Positions 49,651-60,700 of a DNA stretch of 64,000 bases are shown piece by piece; position 1 is the first letter of the stretch, and each line of letters starts with the position of its first letter. The notes beneath the pieces are model-generated. The model did no database searches and was not told the origin of the DNA. It saw nothing but the letters and a program-made list of their open reading frames with translations. The position numbers were made by a program, and so were the translations under genes. Source of the stretch: Atopsyche davidsoni (taxonomy: Eukaryota > Arthropoda > Insecta > Trichoptera > Hydrobiosidae); the NCBI GenBank assembly GCA_022113835.1, contig JAILWY010000007.1, forward strand, positions 687,001 to 751,000. The letters run 5' to 3'.

Positions 49651-50164
49651 TCTGATCATATTTTCAGCTTTCTCAAATACTGATACGTTTTGAAATATAA
49701 TGACTTACTCCCTACGGTGTTTATTCCTAGTGGTGAGATTTTATTGTTGGGTTCCATATCCAGTCACACTTAGATATGTCCAAGTGCTCTTAAATGACAT
49801 TTGGCCCGGGAGTGAAGAGTTCTGTAAATAACAGAGAGGTATAGACGCTATAGCAATCCACCCTCTTAATAAATAGGTCGCATTAAGTTTTTTTTATTCC
49901 GATGTGCTGGGTAAGCACCTTAACCTTATACTCCTTTCCTGTGTTTGTAATTCCCGGGGGTTGTTTTGAGATAAAATTGAGGGAAAAGGGATCCTAACGT
50001 TCAACTTCCGTGTGTCTATACATAGAATATCTGTTTATTTTGAGATATTTATTCTAAAATGAATATATTTGCTGGCGTCTATTAATATTATTAGTTGAAA
50101 TATTCATTGTTTGTACAATCTTCAAAATTGTTTTATCAATTTATCGATTTACATGTAAAACGAC

Positions 50165-50312
50165 TAAAAATATTTTCACGGCACAAGTGGGACTCGAATC
50201 TATATCTTCACAATTATCGCAGCCAGGTGCTCTAACCAATTAAGCACCTGACCACGATAATCGTGGAGGTGAGAGTTCTAATCCCTGGGTGTCATGAAAA
50301 ATACTTTTAGAG
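50165..50312. mobile_element. Unrelated head-to-head tRNA-like hairpin
   Basis: A minus-strand tRNA-like sequence (A box around GCTTAATTGGTTAGAGC, B box AGATTCGAGTCCC, about 50178-50250) meets a plus-strand tRNA-like 3' half (B box GAGTTCTAATCCC, about 50240-50300). The two halves form an imperfect palindrome, judged about two-thirds identical by eye, between AAAATATTTTCACGGCAC on the left and GTGTCATGAAAAATACTTTT on the right. The module differs from the 51.4 kb family. The minus copy has an anticodon-like loop CTGCGAT. Confidence 0.6.
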
Positions 50313-51367
50313 AATTTTTCTCGACGCTTAGTGTGTGAATCGATTACTTTAATATTGAACACCCAATATATATAGAGTTTAATTTAATAAATTTTTCAAA
50401 GGATTTGTGGCTCGATTTGATATACTTTTATTGGCATTATTACTAACTTAACGTAAAAAAAATTTAACTTTAATTACGGATAACATTGCTTACGCATATA
50501 AATACTGTATTATTTATAGAAACCTACAATATATTGTCAATAAAATAAGGTCATAACCCATTTACAAAACACAATAGAACCCAATATTTTATTTACCTGT
50601 ATATATTGATTTTCATTTAAAAGGTTACTCAAGTAAAGGCAATTCTTAACTTTACCAAAGATCACAATGGCGCACAAACTTCAACAACATTATCGATAAA
50701 ACGTATTGAATAAAAAGAACCACGAGTGTCAACAGAACGGGCTTTTTCTTTCCAAACTGATACTTCCAAGAAGAGCCTCCAGTCGCTGTTTACACGAAAC
50801 TGATGGAGCCCCCTTAATAAAATTCCTTTATCATGGAAATTCCAAAACTCCACGAGAAGAACTAAGAATCACAGATATCGCGTTATAGTTTCTTGTTTTC
50901 TCCCATTTTCTTTTCCGACCTGTCGACCGTGGAGAGAGCGCAAAGAAAAAGTTATTTAGAGACTGGACACTCGGCCATATTTCATTGCAACTTCCGATGA
51001 TTATAATAAAATGATTTGTCATTCTGTGCAGAACAGCTTATAAATCATTGATGACTAATAACTCATCTATATTCCATGATATGTAATGAATTATTAATGG
51101 TTACGAGTTTTCTCGTAATCAACGTCCGGGAGATAATAATGTATACAATTTTCTCCCAGCAAATGAGATACGCTTATATTTATGAAAGCATTGTTAAATA
51201 TTTATATTAGCATTCAACTTTACTAACAACATATTAGGCTACGCTTTGAACTAGTGATATTTACAATCGATTAATCGATTAATTCGGATAAAGCTATTTT
51301 TTGCTTTATCTTTTGACAAGAACCAAAAAGTAAAAATTTTAAAAGTTGAGTTTTTCACGATTTCATA

Positions 51368-51381
51368 ATGATTTTATCATA
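51368..51381. repeat. Left target-site duplication of the tRNA fold-back element
   Basis: ATGATTTTATCATA is repeated without mismatch at 52135-52148, directly outside the other end of the element. Confidence 0.8.
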
Positions 51382-51448
51382 TGTGATTAAGCACATTTTT
51401 TCATACATTGAAAACGATTAAAGAAAACTCTCAGAAAATATCATCGTG

Positions 51449-51522
51449 ACTTGTGAGGGATTCGAACCCACATCCCCAAGCTTTCATGGCCGGTGCATTT
51501 ATCCAACTATGCTAACGAGCCA
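51449..51522 (-). pseudogene. tRNA-like module, left arm
   Basis: This is the mirror copy of the module at 51928-52001, apparently identical, on the opposite strand. The two modules have their 5' ends facing each other, so transcripts from both would run outward. Confidence 0.75.
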
Positions 51523-51927
51523 CTGCAATTTAGTGAGAATTTTTAATAATCATAATCTACATATGAACTAATATGCTCGGGCTAATCAATATTTAATGAT
51601 TTGCAAACACTGGAGTTTTTTCTTTAATCGTTTTCAATGTATGAAAAAATGTGCTTAATCACATAAACATACTAATACCTGCATGGGTAAATAAAAACGC
51701 ATTCAGATTGACATTAATCTAAAAATTAATATAATTGAATGGTGCGCATCTCGGCTAAACATCAATAGATTTTAAAAATAATAATAACCAGACTTGGATA
51801 TAAAAATGCTTCACTTGTTACTTTAATTAAAAAGTCCAGTGTTTGCAAATCATTAAATATTGATTAGCCCGAGCATATTAGTTCATATGTAGATTATGAT
51901 TATTAAAAATTCTCACTAAATTGCAGT

Positions 51928-52001
51928 GGCTCGTTAGCATAGTTGGATAAATGCACCGGCCATGAAAGCTTGGGGATGTGGGTTCGAATCCCTCACAAGT
52001 C
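51928..52001 (+). pseudogene. tRNA-like module, right arm
   Basis: It can fold as a cloverleaf: acceptor GGCTCGT/ACAAGTC (one mismatch, one G-U), D stem GCAT/ATGC, anticodon stem CCGGC/GCTTG (one mismatch), T arm GTGGG/CCCTC (one mismatch). The A box (TAGCATAGTTGG) and B box (GGGTTCGAATCCC) of the RNA polymerase III promoter are well kept. The anticodon loop reads CATGAAA, so position 33 is A and not the near-universal T; the anticodon place reads TGA. This argues for a tRNA-derived promoter module, not a working tRNA gene. Confidence 0.75.
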
Positions 52002-52134
52002 ACGATGATATTTTCTGAGAGTTTTCTTTAATCGTTTTCAATGTATGAAAAAATGTGCTTAATCACATAAACATACTAATACCTGCATGGGTAAATAAAA
52101 ACGCATTCAGATTGACATTAATCTAAAAATTAAT

Positions 52135-52148
52135 ATGATTTTATCATA
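52135..52148. repeat. Right target-site duplication of the tRNA fold-back element
   Basis: Identical to 51368-51381 (ATGATTTTATCATA). Confidence 0.8.
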
Positions 52149-55100
52149 ATCATAATTATCAAGTGCAAATAAAGTATTAGAATAATATTACAATTTTTAA
52201 ATAAAAATATTTTTTTTTTAAATATAATTGGTTTTAAATTACCAAAAAACGCAATTAAACTTAAATAGGTCAGTTTAAATGGGCGTATTAGTGTTTTTGT
52301 GTCTTTTTATTGGAGATTTCGTTTTCTCTCACATTTATTTTAATAAGGGCTCGGCTTCTTGTACTCGTCAAAGAACTTCAATATAATTAATTGGTTCCAG
52401 ATAACCGAAATATCAATTGACAATTATAAAAGCTATCGATCACAATTCTTTCAGCGGAAAAATTGTTGAAATATTGTTGAGTAATTGTTAAATTTTAGTC
52501 TTGAATAAATATTAGTTGTCACATTTATAAATGATTCTTACCTCGAGCTATAAAACAGATGCAAAGCCATTATCTTCATAGATGATTACACTATGAATAT
52601 TTTGTAATAGTATTAAATATGGGTAATCATGTTGTAGACTCAGTGGTTAAAGCTAACATCTATCGATTAAAAGTTTATTGGTGTTATGAAAAGCGTGGCA
52701 TTCAGATCATAATTCATATTTTTGAATCACGTTTGGCTGATAAAATATGGTCATATTACTTCTGTTTTTTTATTACGTTACTGTGCAATTTAAGTAATTT
52801 TGGTAAATATCTAGCTTTTTTATTTTTAATTCGTTACTGAAAACATTTTAATTTAATCAAACCTAAAAAAGGTTTATCCTTTCTCCGGGAATTTTGATTA
52901 AAAAATAGGTCAACAGTGTTTTAAATACACAAACAATTAAAATGTAATATTTCAATTATTGAAGAAAAAAAACACGACTTTAAGAAATATTGATTATACT
53001 AATTTTACAATGGATTATAGTTAGTTATATTTTATATATTTTTTTTTTTATTCATATAAAAATCTCTTCATAAATTTTGATTAGAAGCACTTGAAAAAAA
53101 TGCCTTAAAAAGCTCATCGATAATAAGTGACACGAAGCTGGTATTTGGGTTAATGGATAAAAGCACTCCAGACGTGATTTTGGTGTTCCTTGTCTATCAC
53201 GCTATTAAATATGGCCTAATATTATATGGCCTAATATAAGCCGTCTGCGAGAAGACAGGTCTGGCATAAACACACTAACCCATCGATAGTAAAGAATTCA
53301 TCATATTTATAGGCACTATTTCTATAGGATTATCATCATTTCCAAAAAGCTGTGTGAAATAAAAAAAAAATTAAAATTAAATTTTTTGGCTTGTTTTTTT
53401 ATCAAAATACTTGCTCTTTAGAACTATTCTCTATTTTTATCAATGCTAGTACCAATTTGTGCTAATTTTTACGACTAAAGGGGAAATTTTTTGACTACAT
53501 ATGAATTTTAAAATTCAGGATTTGCCTTCACAAAAAAAAAAAAATCTCACCAGTTACTGAAGGAACTATCAATAACCATAAAAAAGAAACATTTTTTTCC
53601 CATTAAATTGAAAAAATAATTCTTAATTGTCTCCAAATTCTAAACAAAATTGAACTTTTCAGAAAAACTTTTTTGTTTGCATATTTTTACATTTTCTTAG
53701 TACATAATGTAAATAATAGAGACGTATTGATCAGGAAACAGACGCACTTTGCTCTTAATGCTCTTTATTGCTTGCCTATCTGTCTCTCGATAGTTTCCTC
53801 CCCTCGCAGAGTATTGTGGCTCAGACTTCTCGTTTTTGATGTCTCCCGCTCGTCGAACTAAAATTCATCACAACTGTTTTCACGTTCAAAATTACACGAG
53901 CGCAAACAATGTAAGCATAATTCCATTGGGCTTTATTACAAATTGTATTGTGATACAATTAACACGTCTGTCTGATTAACAACCCTTTTTTATTAGTCCC
54001 GCGGCACAGTCATTGTTAAATTAATACTTAAAATTAATTTGCAATGAAATAATCAGAATACCGCCGGGACACATGCTCACCTTTTATTCTAACGACATTA
54101 TAAAGCTCCGCAGGGGATAATGGACATTATGGAAATGGACGTAAGGACGTGCTTGCTTAAAATCATCTTTAAACCATGTTACTCTCTCTCTTTCTCTCTC
54201 TTTTTAACCAACACTCAAACTGATCTCGGCGTCTCGCTCGCTCGCTCGGATAAAGCTTACTTCGATTTTTTTTTTGTTTATACGCGATGTCGTTCGAGGA
54301 ATTTAATTAACGGCCGTCAGATGCTTTATTCGGTTTATTTTTATATTATTCTATTTTTAGCTTTGTTGAAAAGTAAGAATATGGTATAATATATCAAATA
54401 TCTATTAACTTTAACGCGGAAAATAAATACATGAGCTTTTACTTAAACTCAATGTATGCACGCCTCATTAAATCATTTTGTGATATGTTTGGGTCGTATT
54501 TTAAGAACATGAAATATATTTTTATATACATTATATGCTATCTTTTTTTATACACACATTAAAAACGGTTAGGTAGAAAAATACAAAAATATATATTTTT
54601 TAAAAATTACGATTGCAACTTTCAAATACTCCTGATTTTATATTCATTAAAAATTTATTTTATTGCTTCTAAAAGTAGATACTTGATACTTTTTTAAACG
54701 TAATCTCTTTTTAAAGTATGTAGCAGGTCTTCTGCATAATAAATCTACGTCTTCTAAGTATTCCTTGCTTATTTAGCAGAGGCACTGTGCAAAGTTTAAT
54801 TATCTCCTTGATCGTATATAATCATTTGAATTTCGCCCATCATGAGACTCCGCTGCGAAAAGCTTTTTTGCTATTTCGAATTAGAATATCTCTAAAAAAT
54901 GCACTAAAGTAACTAGTTTTAATTTAAGCTAAAATGTTACATTTGCGTAGTAAACCCAAGTTGGAGAGATTTTTTTGGAAAGTTAGGGGTGATGTCTGCT
55001 TAAATTGTGATTTCGAGTCCCTATTGGAAAAAAACTTTCATTACCAACAAAAATATTTTAAATTCACAAAAGTTAGAAACGTTCTCCTTGATTGCTTAAA

Positions 55101-55825
55101 ATTAATTTAAATTCCTAAATTTGACTTTAAATATATTTTAAACGTATTTTGGGTTTTTTCTGAGTTTATTTAAGAACATGCATATAAATCTCGTATTAAA
55201 TATATTTTCCCGTATTTATTTGATGTATTTAATTTATTTTATTGCAATGCATCTATTCCACAAAAAAGGCTTCAAAGTCTGGTTTCTTATATATTTCTGT
55301 TAATTTTTAAAAAGTAATTTTATAAATGTTATTAATCATCTAACGATGTTTCTCCTCAGATGCATTTATCTTTTTATATTGAATCCATATACTTTCAGTC
55401 TATAAATATTATAGTAATAAAAAAAAAAGGTTCAGCATGCAGATTTTATTTAAACGGGTGCCTTTTTTTAGCATGTCTCCGTGTGTGTAAAATAAATCAC
55501 GCCTTTCAAACTGTTAGTGAGGATTTTTATATTATAGTTTTGTTAAATCCAGGAGGGAATGCAGTCTATTTTAAGGGCTGTCGACACCATCCCCGGGTCG
55601 GCTTTGTGTGTAATTAGTACGAAATATTCATAGCAGGACGATGGGGGAGTCACGTGTAAACAGCTCTTAAGAATTGTTTTAATAATCGATGTACGACGAA
55701 CCGGGATATCCATATCAATTCTCGAGCTACATGATTATGGTTTGAGAATCAATCTTTTAGACCCATTCACACAGTAAAATGTCTTTTTTTTTAAAATAAA
55801 ATATACTTTGTTTTTCATGTTTACA
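52149..55825. other. Receptor intron; no gene seen
   Basis: AT-rich, with a CT-rich run near 54182-54208 and a short TCGC/GCTC repeat near 54233-54248. A segment at 53140-53200 contains GGGTTAATGGATAAAAGCAC, vaguely like a tRNA A box, without a B box. Confidence 0.5.
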
Positions 55826-55999
55826 TATTCAATATTTTTGACAGAGAGTACTTGGTGGAATTCCATTTTAATATTTTTGAATTTCACTTTTCAATTTCAC
55901 TCTGTTTGATAATGCCAACGTGAAAGGTTGGCGAAATCGGTCACTAATAAAAACGAAAATGTGGAAAATCACTCAAGTATTTTATCCAAAAATATGTTT
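55826..55999 (+). repeat. ACCGGT-family repeat, near full-length copy
   Basis: It starts ATTCAATATTTTTGACAGAG and continues AGTACTTGGTGGAATTCCAT. It has one core (GTTTGATAATGCCAACGTGA...GGCGAAATCGGTCAC) and ends in AAAATCACTCAAGTATTTTA. The palindromic ACCGGT has become ATCGGT here. Confidence 0.85.
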
Positions 56000-57364
56000 A
56001 TATATAATGGCAATTGTATTTTTGCATTGGTAGTTTTCAAACAAAGACAAAAAGCAGTCTTAATTAAACTTAACGTGAACGTCTACATAAGAGTTTTTTT
56101 TATTTATTTATGGTGAAAATGGTGAACACTCGTATTCGTCAAAAAAATAAGTAAAATAAAATGATGATTTTAAAATATAATAAATATGTGGGAGTGAGGG
56201 ACTCATCATTTGTTTTAATATCTACTTTCTATATAGTTTTCGGTTATGCACCATAAAATAGTTTTTTCATATATCCCTTTATTACTTTCAAAACATATTA
56301 TCACCACAATAAGTCTGGACTAATAAAAAACGTTAAAATTAAACGCAGTAAAATATTAGCTCAGATATATATTTTTAAATATCTCAGAGTTATTATTTAT
56401 ATAATCTCTAATTATGTTCGCCTTTCGGAGTTTGAATTTATTCACCTCCATATATTATCATTCCTCAGTAATATGAAGTACAGCGTGAACTCGCACCCTT
56501 GGCCGATAAGGCTTTCAATGAAGGTTAATGTTATATATAGTTTATCGCACTGACGGGGGTGACAAATCAGACACTCCGAGGGTGTGAGTCTGGACACTTT
56601 ATGAGGGCTGGTCTTTGTACCGCCGTCTCATTCATTCTGTCAAATTACCCTCGCCATTTACTCAGTCACTCTTTTTAATTTCGAATATTTGATCTTGAAA
56701 CTAATAAGATGTAGTATGACAAATAAAACATGTTGTAAATATATAATTAATATCAACATCAATAAAAAATACGTTGACCTCGTCGTGGATCAGTAGATCT
56801 ATCCTAGCCGACCAAGACGCCTCGAACAATAAAAAAAATTGTTTCTTATTATAATCATCTATATTTCACAAAATGCCTTTGAAAAAAAAAACTATGTTAG
56901 ATGCAGGTTCTCTTTTTATGTGTTTAAATCAGAGCAAATGTCAATGTAAAGTTTCAAACGCCTTTTCTGCTTGTCTAATATTGCAATAAACTCACTTTTG
57001 ATTTTAAGCAATGAAATTAATTTATCACCTTCTAATAAATTATTAATTTCAAAAGATTTCCATTTATTTGAATAATACTTTACAAAAAAACTTAACATCA
57101 GAACTCATTATGCTTTATTTTAAAAATATTAGCAAGCCTTTAAACTTTCAATACTTTAAAATTCAAAACTTGCCTCGTGCTGAGAATTTGTAATTCAAAA
57201 ACAAAAAAAAAGGCGCCGCTTCAAGCGACGCTTGCGAAAAATCAAAAGTCCCCTTTTTTTCTCGTCTGTCCAACTTTATTATTATTGTCACCGAATCTTT
57301 GGGGCAGACGAAACATCTGGGCTACATGACGGGGTTAATACGAGATGGACGTTCCAGGTGCGCT
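56000..57364. other. Receptor intron; no gene seen
   Basis: AT-rich with a mildly GC-richer patch at 56480-56640. No coding or repeat signal. Confidence 0.55.
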
Positions 57365-57384
57365 GCGATACGAAACAACTACAT

Positions 57385-57575
57385 CTGAAGGTGCTTTATC
57401 AAAGTAGCAACTTATTAAAACTGCTAGGGTATCAAACTTCTATATTTGATGCTGCTTCATCTAAGAAAGCAACTATAATAATTAAAAATGCTAGGATACA
57501 AAATTTATACATCTGATGCTGCTTCATCAATGTAGCAGTTAATTATAACTGTTGAGATACGAAACATTAACTTTC
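57385..57575 (+). repeat. Degenerate tandem repeat, about 61-67 bp unit, three copies
   Basis: Units start at 57385, 57446 and 57513, each opening with a form of CTGATGCTGCTTCATC, followed by A/GTAGCA and a GAGATACAAA-like segment. A partial unit (GCGATACGAAACAACTACAT) precedes the first at about 57365. It lies just left of the fold-back repeat. Confidence 0.75.
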
Positions 57576-57613
57576 ACATATATTTTTGAGGATGCTTATT
57601 TTTTGTGTTCAAC

Positions 57614-57774
57614 TAAATGATCTTCTTTCTTAAGTGTTGTACTGCATTGTGATTTTTGTCTTTCAACGTTTCAGTCTCGATACTGAGACCATCATTAGGG
57701 ATCCAGTACCGGAACCGAAACATCAAAAGACCCAATCGCAACGCAGGACAAGTATATAAGTAAATAAGATCATC
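57614..57774. repeat. Fold-back repeat with a GAAAC hairpin core
   Basis: Imperfect arms of about 70 bp (57614-57690 and 57695-57774) run outward to ATGATCTT / AAGATCAT. Each arm holds a short stem followed on the appropriate strand by GAAAC: GGTCTC...GAGACTGAAAC on minus and GGATCC...GGAACCGAAAC on plus. The minus strand has TAATGAT before its stem. The layout parallels the ACCGGT family and motifs common in Penelope-like elements. Confidence 0.65.
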
Positions 57775-60700
57775 TAAGAAACTGCTTTCTAAACTGTTTC
57801 TGCTCTAACGGCCCGCCACTTATGCTAAGCACACAAATGTACGCATTTTTGGCAAGTATAAAAGAAATACGAACACATTTGAGAGAACATCGAAGCGAAA
57901 TTCGTCGCCCAAACAACTTCAAAGAGAGAGTTTATTTTTTTTATTTGTATACTTTTCTTTTAAAAATATACCGCCTGGCCTGAAATTCTGAAGCAAAAAG
58001 TATTTTTTTGCGGCTCAGCGTAAACACAAATCTCCGATATCGATGAACAGAAATAAGTAAGTTTTCAATATCATGCAATCTGTTCATGTTATTATTTACT
58101 TATAATATTTCAATTCAAGTGATTTTTAATAAATTTCATCAAATTATTATATTATTTATTTGCAGATAATTTTTTTTTTTAATTTATGTTTTTACTGTAA
58201 ATTTTAGTTCGATGTCATGCAATTTCAATTATAATGCTGTATAATTTATATTGCAATAAATAATGTAAAATCACAAATATGAAAAACAAGTAGTACATTC
58301 ACATGAAGCTTAAAGAACCTTTTTTTATCTTTGAAATATATTTAAATCATTATGGAACTTTCAAAAATATTAAATGTCTATTTTCTTTGGACCCATATAA
58401 CCTTGAAATATTTTCAAAGTGACTGAGTAACAAGATGGTCGCCAAATAAAATAGTCAGCAACTGTGCGTCATTGTTTGTTTTTTTCAGTAGATTGATTCA
58501 ATTTTTCAGGTCCCTACTGAAATACTGAAATTGAAAGTTCTACCAATAAAATTTGGCGATTAGTTTCATCACGTCTGATGCGTCTCTCGCCTTTGAAGAA
58601 TTGGCAATTTCGAAAATTTGCACTGGCTGTAAATTGTGTCTACTCTTTTTTCAGTAAAAATTCAGATATTTCACAGTGCAATTATTATTTATCCAAAAAA
58701 TATTGAGTAAGGCATTTTTTCAGACAATCCTTAGACTTTTACTATAATTTTATGCTTTTCTACTATTTTGTGTTAATTTCTTATTTAAATAATGACTATA
58801 AAGCAAAATTTTGGCTCACAATCTCATTCGTTTTCGCTTGAAAAGTCCTTGCGTATTTTCTTTCGTAGACACATAAATCCTGCAAATCTGCATAAGTTAA
58901 ACAGAAAACACAAGTATTTTGAGGCAATTGAAAATAAAAATAAACGCATGTACAGAGATACAGAAAACGTAATCTGTGAAATTTCTGCAGCCGTCGTTAA
59001 TTAGCTCGCGTTTTGATTATTAAGGGCATGCCAAACTTTTGATAAATATCAACTAAATGCTCATCGGAAGAGTGCTTTTGCCTAAGGGTACCCGGAAAAA
59101 TTTCCTTCAATCTTCACGAACCCTTAATTTGACTCGTTCATTTTATATAAACCCATGAAATATTTCAAAAATAATAATTTTATTATGTGGATAATTTTTT
59201 TACCTACATTATTTTAATACCAAGTTTTTGAATAGCAATTTTTTTTATTAATAAAAAAATTTCCGAAAGAAAAGAAGATATTGTTCAAAGAAAGTATTTA
59301 ATTATAAAAAATAACACTATAATTATTAAAATGTTTTTGAAAAAATACTTTAGTTCAAAAGTTATTTGCGTTGAAAAAATTACACTATTTTAATTCCCTG
59401 ATTGAACAGAACTCATTTTCTTTTAAGAAGTGTAATTAATATATAAAAAAAACTGAAATTACTATCCACCTCGCCATAATTGTGTAATTTTGGTCTAATC
59501 GAGTAATTAACGACGTCATTACAAGGGACACTTTTTTAACGTCCCTCTCTTCCGGAAATTTCCATAAACTACCTCCAGAGCAGGGCACTGTTCTCGTTGA
59601 TTTAGTAGTCAAAATGAATAATTAATTCGTTCATAAGCTAATGATGTTACCCTTAGGAATATCGTCATCTGATATCATCTGTCTTAAATTGAATATAAAT
59701 TACTCACTACTTCACACACGAAATTTCACGGATTACACGGATATTAATATTACTGTATCAAGACAGCAAAAAAGTTTATTTTAAATTTATTGTGTGACTC
59801 ATTAACAATTGAGTAACTATCGCTTTGAATATTTTAATAATTTTTTCATGCATAAACGGTGATAAAAATGCTGATTTTGTCTAGAAAGAAAGAAATAGAA
59901 ATTTTTATACTTTGGCATACTAAACATAGATAAGAAAAGGCAGTCTAATGGTTGGCATTTAATAAACGTTAACAGATATACCATGAGGACTTCAGGCAGC
60001 TGAGTATTCTTATTTTTACTCCTACCTCTTATTAATTGCTGTACTTGTTTTTCTCTCCCCTACCCTGCTGTCTTTTCTCTTCATATAGCCTTCATCATCT
60101 CACGCACTTATATTAATCGTATAACCCCGCACTTTCCGGTAAAAGTGAAAACAACATCAGTATAAATGTAAAAGTGGCGTGATATCAGTAACCCTTATTT
60201 TTTGTAATCCGAGAATCAAGTATAATATAAAATATAAGTACTTTTCATATGTTTTCAACCTATATCTATCGATGAACCGCTCTCCGTGTTTTTTGTGTAG
60301 TATAATTTAAATTAAACAAATAAACTCATTCTGCACGTGTATATGGAAATGTATAAAGTAAAAAAGAAAATATTTTTTAAATGTAGACCTGGTGCCGTTT
60401 TTCATGACAACCTCCGAATAATGTAATTTCAAGTACGGCTCTGCGTTATCTTCCAGAACTTAAGAGATTAATATCGTCCTTAGTTTCACTTATTTCCAGG
60501 GCCGCTTTAGGCTTTATTCGCCCATTATTTATAAAATACAGGTACAATAAAACCCCTAATGTTATCATTACGTTCTAATTGAAATAGTATGGATAATTTG
60601 GGAGGGTATTACTTTAATTTATTTCGCCTATTTATCTGCTTTACTTTTTCAATTGGTTGAACGGAACCCATTTAAAACAAGAAATAACAAATATATACAG

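Larger units (their letters stand above)
48838..51367. other. Receptor intron with tRNA-like remnants only
   Basis: Besides the tRNA-like sequences at 49570-49650 and 50165-50312, nothing recognisable was found. The frames at 48870-49181 lie on both strands and lack domains. Confidence 0.5.
51382..52134. mobile_element. Fold-back element with two head-to-head tRNA-like modules and 14-bp target duplication
   Basis: Arms 51382-51614 and 51835-52067 are 233 bp each and appear identical in reverse complement. Each holds one tRNA-like module. A 112-bp segment (51619-51730) recurs in the same orientation at 52023-52134, 404 bases apart, so the element also has a direct repeat. ATGATTTTATCATA flanks both sides (51368-51381 and 52135-52148), which indicates that the whole structure inserted as one unit. 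The direct repeat length suits target-primed retrotransposition. No protein is encoded, so any mobility would depend on another element's enzymes. Confidence 0.85.

Noticed and set aside
53140..53200. Possible tRNA-derived SINE head
   Set aside because: Only a loose A-box resemblance; no B box, tail or target duplication.
34551..56116. Similar short peptides at 34551-34742 (-) and 55928-56116 (+)
   Set aside because: The similarity comes from two copies of the non-coding ACCGGT repeat being read in the same frame, not from a conserved gene.
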